DNA of 64,000 bases from Nitrosomonas sp. HPC101 (GTDB taxonomy: Bacteria > Pseudomonadota > Gammaproteobacteria > Burkholderiales > Nitrosomonadaceae). Below the pieces are notes generated by a model. The model saw nothing but the letters and a program-made list of their open reading frames with translations, ran no database searches and was not told the DNA's origin. The stretch is from positions 26,565-90,564 of the forward strand of contig NZ_QRCC01000017.1 of NCBI RefSeq assembly GCF_009833125.1, read 5' to 3'. The position numbers and the translations under genes are program-made. Below are positions 27,650-36,235 of this stretch, piece after piece (within the stretch, counting starts at the first letter, position 1; each line of letters opens with the position of its first letter).

Positions 27650-30201
27650 TATGAGTCCTCCCTGACCGCCCGGATGACATTGCCCGATACTGCGCGACGG
27701 CTGGTTGCATGTGCTGTCAATACAGCTGCGCCAAGTACCGCCAGCGCCATCAGCAGCAACCATGTCCAAGGCATGTGCAGCTGCATAGTCCAGTGAAAAG
27801 ATTGCGGGTTGATAATAAAAATAAGGATCAGGCTGATACCTGTGCCCAATATGAATCCAGTGGCAACACCGAATCCGGCCAGCAATCCGCCTTCCAGTGT
27901 CAGCATGTGACGGATCTGTTGCTTGCTGAGCCCGATGTGGCGCAACATGCCAAGTTCCCTGATTCGAGTCAGCATTTGTGCCGAAAAACTGGCTGCCACC
28001 CCCATCAACCCTACACCAATCGCAACCAGTTCCAGCAAGTAGGTCACGGCGAAACTGCGATCAAATTGTTTCAGGGCAACTGCGCGAATCTGGCCGGTTT
28101 CCATAATTTCCAGCACATCCCCAAACGGTAGCGCTTTGAGAGCTGATACTGCTGTGTGAATGGTTATCCCGGGTTTTATCCATAACGCTGCATCGCTGGC
28201 ATGGTTATCTCCGGTCAGTCTGCGGTAATCAGACAATTGCATCTGGATTGCACCGAATATACGACCGTAATCACGCCAGATTCCAGCGATGATGAATGTC
28301 TGTTCGGGATCGGTGGTGAAGGGGAGCGTTATCCGTTTACCAATTTTGAAACCATACAGATCAACCATCGCCTCTGATACCCAGATAGGTATCGTATCGG
28401 GTGGAATGTCATCAGATGGTAGTATGTTTTTTGTTAAAGGCAGCGTCAACCCGGGATCGTCCTGGTTGATCGGGCGTGCCAGCAGGGTAACATCCGGCCT
28501 GGCTGGATCGAGGGTGAGAGGGATCGAGCGGATGAAATCAGTACGCGCGATATCCGGATGAGTGGTAATGATTTGTTGTTCGTCAGGCGTAAAACCACGC
28601 GTATCCTGATGAGTGATGGGGTGCAGATAAAGATCAGCCGGCAGTACTTGTGCCAGCCAGTTATTGACTGATATGCGGAAGCTGGTCACCATGATTGCCA
28701 TGGCTACCATCAGGCTGAAGCTAACCAGTATACCGCCCAGTGCAATGGCTGCCAGGCCAGATGCATTTGAGAGCCGAGTGATTGCCAGTGTATATAGAAT
28801 GTTTGACTTGCTTGAATTGAGTGTGCGTAAGAGCGTGGAGAAAAGTAATCCGCACAGGTACGGCAGTGCAGCCATGCTGCCTGTTAGCAGCAGAGCGATG
28901 GCGAGATAGCCAAATATGGGTAGGTCATCGATCGGTGGCAATCCTGTGAAAATGACACCCACCAATAGACATGCAGCGGCCAGCCGAGGTACTCGCAGTG
29001 CCGCCAGCACAGTGTATTCACTGCCGGATTTAAGTGCAGATGCAGGATGTGCATGAGCGGCTTCCCATGCAGGTAACAGGCTACCCAGCACCGTGACACC
29101 GATTCCCAGTAAAAAATAAAGTACGGCAGCCAGAGGATCAGGATGTAACTGCGGCTTCAGTCCCGGGAAAAGACCAGCACCCAGATCCGCACCGAGATGA
29201 TGGAGTGCCATGGTTGCCAGCAAATATCCTAATGCTAGCCCCAGGAGTGATCCCAGTACGCCGAGCAATCCGTTTTCCAGTAAGAGCTGATACAGAAGCT
29301 GACGGCGGGTCATGCCTAGCACGCGCAGCAGAGCAAACTGTGATCGCCGCCGAATGGTGGACAGGATCTGACTGGAGAAAATAAGGAATGCACCAGTAAA
29401 CAGTGCGACCAGTGCCAGAATACTCAGGTTGACGCGGTAGGCGCGTGACATGTTGTGGGCACGCATATCATCATCCTGACTTTCAGTCAGCAGGTAAGAA
29501 GTACCCAGTTTTTTGCTCAGCATTTCCTGGAATGCAGTGTGGTTAGCGCCCTGCTGTAGTTTTAGCTCGATGCGTGAAAGCTGGCCGAGTTGGTCGAAAC
29601 GCCACTGTGCTGCACCTATATCCATAACAGCAATGCGCTGACCGGTATGCGCACGCGCCAATCCACCTGCCACGCGCAATGTGATCTGCTTTGTTCCCAT
29701 GCTGACCTCGATCGACTCTCCTTGCTTGACTGACAGCCATTCCATCGCTGCAGGAGACAGAAAGACAGCATCGTCGGCCAGTGCATCCATTGGATTATCC
29801 TCTGCAGGCACACCCAGCAGATCGGGCGTGACGCTGAGCGCACGAAACATATCCAGCCCCAGAATCTTGAGAACAGGGTTGTGCATAGTCTCTGCCCTGG
29901 TGGGTATGCCAACCGTGATTTCCAGTACCGGGCTGGCCTGTACTACCTCTTCATACTGCATGAGAGTTGGGTAGAGGGATTCGTCGAATGTGGGGCGCAG
30001 TGCGCGTACTGTCAAATCGGACGTGCCGGAAAGGCTGCGGGTAGCTGCAGAGAATTCACTGACTGCCGCGGTGTTGATCAGATGAATAGTAAATCCCAGC
30101 GCCACTCCGAACATAATGGCCAGCACGGCTATAATGGATTGCAAACGGTGCGAATGCCATTCGCCTTGCAGCAGCCAGCGAATGAGCAAGATCGGATTCA
30201 T
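27649..30201 (-). CDS. FtsX-like ABC transporter permease (AttFG type)
   Basis: 850 aa, two FtsX-type permease halves in one chain. It has an N-terminal membrane helix (about 20-42), a periplasmic domain, membrane clusters near residues 260-400 and 425-520, a second periplasmic domain, and C-terminal helices (about 725-845). The coupling segments SQFALLRVLGMTRRQLLYQLLLENGLLG and RIRELGMLRHIGLSKQQIRHMLTLEGGLLAG repeat the same pattern in both halves. It belongs with the LolC/DevC/AttG class that moves hydrophobic substrates or signals mechanically. It overlaps the ATPase gene by four bases upstream and the AttH gene by one base downstream. Confidence 0.88.
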   Translation of the reverse strand: MNPILLIRWLLQGEWHSHRLQSIIAVLAIMFGVALGFTIHLINTAAVSEFSAATRSLSGTSDLTVRALRPTFDESLYPTLMQYEEVVQASPVLEITVGIPTRAETMHNPVLKILGLDMFRALSVTPDLLGVPAEDNPMDALADDAVFLSPAAMEWLSVKQGESIEVSMGTKQITLRVAGGLARAHTGQRIAVMDIGAAQWRFDQLGQLSRIELKLQQGANHTAFQEMLSKKLGTSYLLTESQDDDMRAHNMSRAYRVNLSILALVALFTGAFLIFSSQILSTIRRRSQFALLRVLGMTRRQLLYQLLLENGLLGVLGSLLGLALGYLLATMALHHLGADLGAGLFPGLKPQLHPDPLAAVLYFLLGIGVTVLGSLLPAWEAAHAHPASALKSGSEYTVLAALRVPRLAAACLLVGVIFTGLPPIDDLPIFGYLAIALLLTGSMAALPYLCGLLFSTLLRTLNSSKSNILYTLAITRLSNASGLAAIALGGILVSFSLMVAMAIMVTSFRISVNNWLAQVLPADLYLHPITHQDTRGFTPDEQQIITTHPDIARTDFIRSIPLTLDPARPDVTLLARPINQDDPGLTLPLTKNILPSDDIPPDTIPIWVSEAMVDLYGFKIGKRITLPFTTDPEQTFIIAGIWRDYGRIFGAIQMQLSDYRRLTGDNHASDAALWIKPGITIHTAVSALKALPFGDVLEIMETGQIRAVALKQFDRSFAVTYLLELVAIGVGLMGVAASFSAQMLTRIRELGMLRHIGLSKQQIRHMLTLEGGLLAGFGVATGFILGTGISLILIFIINPQSFHWTMQLHMPWTWLLLMALAVLGAAVLTAHATSRRAVSGNVIRAVREDS

Positions 30202-30872
30202 TGTCGATTTTCCAGAGAGACTGGAGCCAGACCATGCCTGTTCAGCAGCAGGATTTTGTCCGCTGTTTCGGCGGCCGGGCGCGAGTGCGTGACGATAATG
30301 GCGGAAGCCTGGTTGGCCTTGATTTCAGAGCGGATCAGTTGCAGGATCTCTCGTGAAGTATCCTGATCAAGATTGCCAGTAGGTTCATCCGCCAGAATCA
30401 GACGAGGGCGATGTACCAGCGCACGGGCAATTGCTACCCGCTGCAATTCACCTCCCGACAATTGATGAGGGAAATCTCGTTCTCTCCCCTGCAAACCCAC
30501 GGATGCCAGCATGATTGATGCGCGATCAAGTGGTAGATGGTTGAGCAGCAACGGCAGCGAAACATTTTGCAGCAATGTCAGATGGGGTAGCACGTGAAAT
30601 GCCTGGAAAATGAATCCCAGATACTTGCGCCGCAGGCTGGTTGCTGCTTCATCCTCCACCGGCAGGTACTTGCCCTCAATCCTGATTTCACCACTGTCGG
30701 GGCTATCCAGCCCGGCGATCAGATTCAACAAAGTTGATTTTCCTACCCCGGAATCACCCATGATTGCGACATATTCCCCAGCTGAGAGACTGTAGGATAA
30801 GCCGGACAATACCTTCCGATCCGAGTAGGATTTGTTGATGTCACTTAACTCTAAAACAGGTAAATGGCTCAT
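30198..30872 (-). CDS. ABC transporter ATPase, LolD/AttE type
   Basis: 224 aa from ATG at 30872 ([16 protein letters not shown]). An ATG at 30905 would add 11 residues (MPFTINYIIFA) overlapping the promoter; no clear ribosome site separates them. Walker [10 protein letters not shown], signature LSGGELQR, Walker [13 protein letters not shown] and the H-loop VTHSRP are complete. It is the energy subunit for the adjacent 850-aa permease. First gene of a three-gene operon, divergent from the DUF488 gene. Confidence 0.9.
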   Translation of the reverse strand: MSHLPVLELSDINKSYSDRKVLSGLSYSLSAGEYVAIMGDSGVGKSTLLNLIAGLDSPDSGEIRIEGKYLPVEDEAATSLRRKYLGFIFQAFHVLPHLTLLQNVSLPLLLNHLPLDRASIMLASVGLQGRERDFPHQLSGGELQRVAIARALVHRPRLILADEPTGNLDQDTSREILQLIRSEIKANQASAIIVTHSRPAAETADKILLLNRHGLAPVSLENRQ

Positions 30873-30933
30873 GGCGAATATTATATAGTTTATAGTGAAT
30901 GGCATGATTAAAGCATGCGAGGTTTTTAGCGAG

Positions 30934-31281
30934 ATGGATATTCAGATCAAAAGAGCTTATGAAGCGGCTGACCCTGCGGACGGCTGTCGTATCCTGGTGG
31001 ATCGGCTCTGGCCGCGCGGGCGGACCAAAGAGCAGGTGGCGTGTGACCTGTGGCTGAAGGAAATCGCACCAACAGCTGATTTACGCAAATGGTTCAATCA
31101 TGATCATGCAAAGTGGATGGAATTCCAGCAACGTTATCGTGACGAACTCTCTGCCAATCCTGAAGTGAAGGAGTTGCTGGACAGAGCGCGCACAGGACGG
31201 CTGACGCTGCTTTACGGGGCACATGATTCTGAATGTAATCAGGCTGTGGTGTTGCGGGATTATCTGCTGGCGCAGCATTAA
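30934..31281 (+). CDS. DUF488 family protein
   Basis: 115 aa from ATG at 30934 (MDIQIKRAYEAADP), with GCGAGG 11 bases upstream; an upstream in-frame ATG at 30904 overlaps the divergent promoter. Conserved DUF488 features: RILVDRLWPRG, the tryptophan-rich LWLKEIAPTADLRKWFNHDHAKW and LTLLYGAHDSECNQAVVL. The biochemical role of the family is not established. Small cytosolic protein, monocistronic. Confidence 0.88.
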   Translation: MDIQIKRAYEAADPADGCRILVDRLWPRGRTKEQVACDLWLKEIAPTADLRKWFNHDHAKWMEFQQRYRDELSANPEVKELLDRARTGRLTLLYGAHDSECNQAVVLRDYLLAQH

Positions 31282-31545
31282 CAACATCTGGGTTCCGCTT
31301 GCTTGAATAACCTGGAGTTTTCCAAAGACATGCTGGAAAATTTGCTGTCAGGAAATTTTTATTAATCCTGGAATTTGTTACTCAAACAGGCTTTATGGGA
31401 TAATCCCGGAAACTACAGCTGGTCGCTTGTCAATCCTTGATAACCCTGATAGATAATGCATTTTCTGCCTTCGCTCATGCCAATTTGGCAGGCAAAATCG
31501 CTACGTGTCCATGATATCTGTCAAAACAAGTAATCCTAATGAAAA
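31282..31545. other. leuC upstream region
   Basis: 264 bp. It contains a weak terminator-like hairpin for the DUF488 gene (TTTTCCA/TGGAAAA, 31318-31340), the palindromes GGGATAATCCC (31396-31406) and TGCCAATTTGGCA (31478-31490), and an 11-codon frame MLENLLSGNFY (31330-31365) with three leucines. None proves an attenuator. Confidence 0.4.
31478..31490. promoter_or_regulatory. LysR-type palindrome upstream of leuC
   Basis: TGCCAATTTGGCA is a perfect dyad of the form T-N11-A, the typical LysR-regulator core, 55 bases before the leuC ATG. Control by a LysR regulator such as LeuO or LeuR is a guess; no such gene is adjacent. Confidence 0.35.
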
Positions 31546-32958
31546 ATGAAAACGTTATACGATAAGCTTTGGGACAGTCATGTTGTCCATACCGAATCGG
31601 ATGACCCGAATGGCATGGTGATACTGTACATTGATCGCCATTTAGTACATGAGGTTACCAGCCCTCAGGCTTTTGAAAGCTTGAAGCTGGCCGGACGCAC
31701 TCCCTGGCGTACTGATTCTATTTTGGCGGTGGCGGATCATAACGTTCCTACGACCGACCGGAGCAGTGGTATCAAAGACCCGATATCTCGTCTACAGGTC
31801 GAAACCTTGAATCAGAATTGCGAAGAATTCCTCATTACTGAGTTTAAAATGGATGATGAGCGTCAGGGAATCGTGCACGTAATCGGGCCGGAACAAGGCG
31901 CAACGTTGCCCGGCATGACGGTCGTATGCGGAGATTCTCATACCAGTACTCATGGGGCATTTGCGTGCCTGGCGTTCGGAATTGGCACTTCCGAAGTCGA
32001 GCATGTTCTGGCGACACAATGTCTGATTACCCGGAAATCCAAAACAATGCTGGTCAAAGTTGAGGGAGATCTGGGCCATGGTGTAACCGCTAAGGATATC
32101 GCGCTGGCTGTCATTGGTGAAATAGGCACAGCCGGAGGTACGGGTTATGCCATTGAATTTGCCGGTAATGCAATACGATCACTTTCCATGGAAGGTCGAA
32201 TGACACTTTGTAATATGGCGATTGAGGCAGGTGCGCGTGCAGGGATGGTGGGTGTGGATAATGTCACGATTGATTATATTAAGGGGAGACCTTTTGCACC
32301 TCGGGAAGATTTATGGGATCAGGCAGTTGCATACTGGCGTACATTGAAAAGTGATGCAGGCGCTGTTTTTGATCGCGTTATGGAATTCAAGGCGGAAAAT
32401 ATTAAACCTCAGGTAACTTGGGGAACTTCACCGGAAATGGTAACCACGATCGATGGATATGTGCCTGATCCTGCGGATATCAGCGATCCAGTTAAGCGCC
32501 ACAATGTTGAACATGCGCTGGAATATATGGGGCTTAAGCCGAAAACGCCTATCCAGGATATAGCACTGGATAAAATATTTATTGGCTCCTGTACGAACTC
32601 CCGCATAGAAGATTTGCGTGCAGCTGCGGAAATTGTCAAAGGAAAACAGATTGCCCCTAATATCAGGCTGGCTATGGTGGTTCCGGGTTCCGGTCTGGTC
32701 AAATCGATGGCGGAGAAAGAGGGGCTGGATAGAATTTTTCAAGCAGCTGGATTTGAATGGCGTGAACCTGGGTGCTCCATGTGTTTGGCAATGAACGATG
32801 ACAGATTATTGCCCGGGGAGCGTTGCGCTTCAACTTCCAATCGAAATTTTGAAGGTCGACAAGGTCCCGGTGGCCGAACGCATCTGGTCAGTCCATCCAT
32901 GGCTGCGGCGGCTGCTATATCCGGTCATTTCGTTGATGTACGCTCTTTTGCTCATTAA
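31546..32958 (+). CDS. leuC: 3-isopropylmalate dehydratase large subunit
   Basis: 470 aa aconitase-family subunit carrying the 4Fe-4S cluster. It isomerises 2- to 3-isopropylmalate with LeuD. The three cluster cysteines are in IGSCTNSR (near residue 350) and CSMCLAMN (near residues 410-413). [13 protein letters not shown] and [19 protein letters not shown] are conserved. First gene of leuC-(lipoprotein)-leuD-leuB; leuA is elsewhere. Confidence 0.96.
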   Translation: MKTLYDKLWDSHVVHTESDDPNGMVILYIDRHLVHEVTSPQAFESLKLAGRTPWRTDSILAVADHNVPTTDRSSGIKDPISRLQVETLNQNCEEFLITEFKMDDERQGIVHVIGPEQGATLPGMTVVCGDSHTSTHGAFACLAFGIGTSEVEHVLATQCLITRKSKTMLVKVEGDLGHGVTAKDIALAVIGEIGTAGGTGYAIEFAGNAIRSLSMEGRMTLCNMAIEAGARAGMVGVDNVTIDYIKGRPFAPREDLWDQAVAYWRTLKSDAGAVFDRVMEFKAENIKPQVTWGTSPEMVTTIDGYVPDPADISDPVKRHNVEHALEYMGLKPKTPIQDIALDKIFIGSCTNSRIEDLRAAAEIVKGKQIAPNIRLAMVVPGSGLVKSMAEKEGLDRIFQAAGFEWREPGCSMCLAMNDDRLLPGERCASTSNRNFEGRQGPGGRTHLVSPSMAAAAAISGHFVDVRSFAH

Positions 32959-32988
32959 ACAGAATTTTTATTTTTATAGGAGATTGGA

Positions 32989-33117
32989 ATGAAAGCGCTG
33001 TTCACATCATTTTTATTGCTGATAGTTACTGCTCAGCTGATAGCCTGTAATACGATACAAGGATTGGGTAAGGATGTTCAGCGTGGTGGCGAAGCTATTG
33101 AAAAAACTGCCAAATAA
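32989..33117 (+). CDS. Entericidin-like small lipoprotein inside the leu operon
   Basis: 42 aa. AGGAG at 32978-32982, six bases before ATG, is a strong ribosome site. A hydrophobic signal ends in the lipobox LIAC, with acylation at C20. The 22-residue mature peptide [19 protein letters not shown] plus three residues matches the entericidin A/B pattern. Entericidins are small cell-envelope lipoproteins, some acting as toxin/antidote pairs, but single copies like this have no known toxicity. It sits 30 bases after leuC and five before leuD, so it must be co-transcribed with leucine biosynthesis. Confidence 0.85.
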   Translation: MKALFTSFLLLIVTAQLIACNTIQGLGKDVQRGGEAIEKTAK

Positions 33118-33122
33118 ATGGA

Positions 33123-33782
33123 ATGAAAAAATTTGAACAGCTTCGGGGAATAGTTGCACCGCTGGATCGTGCCAATGTTGATACCGATGCGATTATTCCC
33201 AAGCAATTTCTGAAGTCAATCAAACGGTCAGGTTTTGGCCAGAATCTGTTCGACGAATGGCGTTATCTTGATTATGGTGAGCCAGGCAAGGATACTGCAT
33301 TGCGTCAACTGAATCCGGATTTCATACTTAACCAGCCGTGCTATCAGGGAGCCAGGATTCTTGTTGCGCGCGATAATTTTGGCTGTGGATCCAGTCGGGA
33401 GCACGCTCCCTGGGCTTTGCAGGATTATGGCTTCGCTGTCATTATTGCACCAAGCTTTGCCGATATTTTTTACAACAATTGCTTCAAGATTGGCTTGTTA
33501 CCAATCGTGCTGGAAGCGTCTATTGTCGACAGGCTGATCAAGGATGCTCTGACAGTGGACGGTTATCAGCTGGAAATCAATCTGGAGGCACAAACCGTAG
33601 CAATTCCGTCTGGTGAAGTTTATCGGTTTGAGGTTGATCCTTTTCGCAAACATTGCCTGCTGAATGGATTGGATGAAATTGGCCTGACTTTGCAGCATGC
33701 CGATAAAATCAGAGAATTTGAAATGAAGCGTAGAAATGAGCAACCTTGGTTGTTTTTACAGCAAAAAATGAAGGCAGGTTGA
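33123..33782 (+). CDS. leuD: 3-isopropylmalate dehydratase small subunit
   Basis: 219 aa swivel-domain partner of LeuC. The substrate loop and signature [15 protein letters not shown] are intact, and the N-terminal [17 protein letters not shown] is typical. Five bases after the lipoprotein gene and four before leuB, so it is in the middle of the leu operon. Confidence 0.95.
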   Translation: MKKFEQLRGIVAPLDRANVDTDAIIPKQFLKSIKRSGFGQNLFDEWRYLDYGEPGKDTALRQLNPDFILNQPCYQGARILVARDNFGCGSSREHAPWALQDYGFAVIIAPSFADIFYNNCFKIGLLPIVLEASIVDRLIKDALTVDGYQLEINLEAQTVAIPSGEVYRFEVDPFRKHCLLNGLDEIGLTLQHADKIREFEMKRRNEQPWLFLQQKMKAG

Positions 33783-33786
33783 GCAG

Positions 33787-34857
33787 ATGAAAATTGCGTT
33801 ACTTGCTGGCGATGGGATTGGTCCTGAAATCGTAGCTCAGGCTGAGCGGGTATTGCGTTACTTCCAGGAGGAGGGTTTGCAGATTGAGCTGGAATCCGGT
33901 TTGCTGGGTGGGTGTGCCGTGGATGCCACAGGTGATCCCTTCCCGGAAGCAACGCGCAAACTGTCCATTGACGCTGATGCCATATTACTTGGAGCAGTAG
34001 GCGGAATCCAGTACGACAGTCTGCCGCGTGAAAAGCGGCCGGAGCAGGGATTGCTGGCTATTCGGAAGGAACTTAACCTGTTTGCCAATCTGCGGCCGGT
34101 GGTACTGTATCCGCAGCTGGCAAATGCTTCGACACTGAAACCGGAAGTTGTCGCCGGACTGGACATTCTGATTGTGCGTGAGTTGACCGGTGATATCTAT
34201 TTCGGAAAACCACGCGGGATCGAATACCGGGACGGACAGAAAGTGGGTTTTAATACGATGATTTATTCCGAGTCGGAAATCAGGCGCATTGCCCATGTTG
34301 CATTTCAGGCAGCGCGCAGGCGAAGTGGCAGGTTATGCTCGGTGGATAAAATGAACGTTCTGGAATGTACGCAATTATGGCGTGACATAGTAACGGAAAC
34401 TGCACCAGCATATCCGGATATCACGCTTTCGCATATGCTGGTGGATAATGCGGCAATGCAGCTGGTGCGTAACCCTAGGCAATTTGATGTGATTGTTACG
34501 GGTAATATGTTTGGCGATATTTTATCGGATGAAGCATCCATGCTAACGGGCTCAATCGGCATGTTGCCATCAGCTTCTCTGGATGATCGAAACAAGGGTC
34601 TGTATGAACCTATCCATGGATCTGCGCCAGATATCGCCGGTAAGAACATTGCCAATCCGCTGGCGACTATTTTGTCCGCGGCGATGATGCTGCGTTATTC
34701 TTTCAATGAAGAAACAGCCGCATCTCGAATCGAGAATGCTGTCCAGAAAACGCTGGAACAGGGGTATCGTACCGAAGATATTTTTGAAACAGGTTTGAAG
34801 GAAACAGGTACCACCGGAATGGGAGATAGGGTTTTGGCAAACTTGCAATCCCAGTAA
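33787..34857 (+). CDS. leuB: 3-isopropylmalate dehydrogenase
   Basis: 356 aa NAD-dependent decarboxylating dehydrogenase making 2-ketoisocaproate. Motifs include GDGIGPEIV, the substrate arginines in [23 protein letters not shown], the metal-binding [18 protein letters not shown] and the NAD-site [14 protein letters not shown]. An RBS (GAGCAG) precedes ATG. Last gene of the leu cluster, followed by asd after a 122-bp spacer. Confidence 0.95.
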   Translation: MKIALLAGDGIGPEIVAQAERVLRYFQEEGLQIELESGLLGGCAVDATGDPFPEATRKLSIDADAILLGAVGGIQYDSLPREKRPEQGLLAIRKELNLFANLRPVVLYPQLANASTLKPEVVAGLDILIVRELTGDIYFGKPRGIEYRDGQKVGFNTMIYSESEIRRIAHVAFQAARRRSGRLCSVDKMNVLECTQLWRDIVTETAPAYPDITLSHMLVDNAAMQLVRNPRQFDVIVTGNMFGDILSDEASMLTGSIGMLPSASLDDRNKGLYEPIHGSAPDIAGKNIANPLATILSAAMMLRYSFNEETAASRIENAVQKTLEQGYRTEDIFETGLKETGTTGMGDRVLANLQSQ

Positions 34858-34979
34858 TCTTTCATTTCCGTTTATCAGCCTGTTTTACCTTTTTTGATTT
34901 TCAGATCATACGCCGGATTGTAAGCTGAAGGCTATGACACAATATATACAATTTTTTTGCAAAAGGCTGAGTGAATTAC

Positions 34980-36104
34980 ATGAAACGGGTCGGATTTGTC
35001 GGATGGCGAGGTATGGTAGGTTCCGTTCTTATGCAACGGATGCGTGAAGAAGATGATTTTTCACTTATCGAACCTGTATTTTTTTCGACTTCCCAGGCAG
35101 GTGGGAAAGGTCCGGATGTTGGTCGGGATACGGGATTGCTCAAAGATGCGTACGACATTGCTGCACTGCAGAAAATGGACATTATAATTTCCTGTCAGGG
35201 AGGAGATTACACCAACGACATTTTTGGGAAACTTCGTGAATCAGGGTGGCGGGGTTACTGGATTGATGCTGCTTCTGCTCTGAGGATGAATGATGATGCC
35301 ATTATTATTCTTGACCCTGTCAACCGTTCTGTTATTAACGAGGCGTTGAATAAAGGTATCAAAAACTATGTTGGTGGTAATTGTACGGTCAGTCTGATGC
35401 TGATGGCTGTGGGGGGCTTGTTTGATCAGGATATGGTTGAGTGGGCGAGTATTATGACCTACCAGGCGGCCTCGGGAGCCGGTGCCCAAAACATGCGTGA
35501 ATTACTGCAGCAAATGGGGGAAACCCATAAGGTTGCAAAGGATTTACTGGATGACCCTGCTTCCAGTATCTTGGATATTGATCGCAAAATTGTTGAAAAA
35601 ATGCGTAGTGAAGAGTTTCCGGCTCAAAATTTCGGTGCCCCGCTGGCAGGAAGCCTGATTCCCTGGATTGATCGCGAGATGGCACACGGACAAAGTCGAG
35701 AAGAATGGAAGGGACAGGCTGAAACCAATAAAATTCTCGGACATGCTGACCATCCGGTACCGGTTGATGGAATTTGTGTGCGCGTTGGAGCCATGCGTTG
35801 CCACAGTCAGGCGCTGACGATTAAATTGAAGAAAGATGTTCCACTGGAAAAGATCGAAGAAATCATCGCAACGTCTAATAAGTGGGTTCATGTGATTCCT
35901 AACGAAAGGGAAATCACCACTAGGGAACTTACTCCGGTTGCAGTAACCGGGAAACTCGATATTCATGTTGGCCGCATACGCAAATTGAATATGGGAAGTG
36001 AATATCTCTCTGTTTTCACAGTGGGAGATCAATTATTATGGGGCGCGGCCGAACCACTGCGCCGGATGTTGCGCATTCTGGTCGAAGAAGACAGGGCTGC
36101 ATAA
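34980..36104 (+). CDS. asd: Aspartate-semialdehyde dehydrogenase
   Basis: 374 aa from ATG at 34980; a GTG nine bases upstream would add three residues. NADP-binding [17 protein letters not shown] at the N-terminus. The catalytic cysteine is C135 in [10 protein letters not shown], the same number as in E. coli Asd. It feeds lysine/diaminopimelate, threonine and methionine synthesis. The order leuB-asd-fimV-truA is the standard Pseudomonas/betaproteobacterial arrangement. Confidence 0.95.
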   Translation: MKRVGFVGWRGMVGSVLMQRMREEDDFSLIEPVFFSTSQAGGKGPDVGRDTGLLKDAYDIAALQKMDIIISCQGGDYTNDIFGKLRESGWRGYWIDAASALRMNDDAIIILDPVNRSVINEALNKGIKNYVGGNCTVSLMLMAVGGLFDQDMVEWASIMTYQAASGAGAQNMRELLQQMGETHKVAKDLLDDPASSILDIDRKIVEKMRSEEFPAQNFGAPLAGSLIPWIDREMAHGQSREEWKGQAETNKILGHADHPVPVDGICVRVGAMRCHSQALTIKLKKDVPLEKIEEIIATSNKWVHVIPNEREITTRELTPVAVTGKLDIHVGRIRKLNMGSEYLSVFTVGDQLLWGAAEPLRRMLRILVEEDRAA

Positions 36105-36235
36105 ATCGAGGAATTCATATTTTCTCTAATTTCAGGCTGTTATTGCGGCAGACAGGTTGATCTTTGCTTTCTGATATTGATTGCCATCCGTGATGTTTAT
36201 ACCAAAGAGTTCGGATAACGACGAAGGATATTTGT

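Noticed and set aside
27649..27769. 40-residue N-terminal extension of the AttH-like protein
   Set aside because: It overlaps the permease gene and puts the obvious signal peptide (MRYLWILLGW) in mid-protein.
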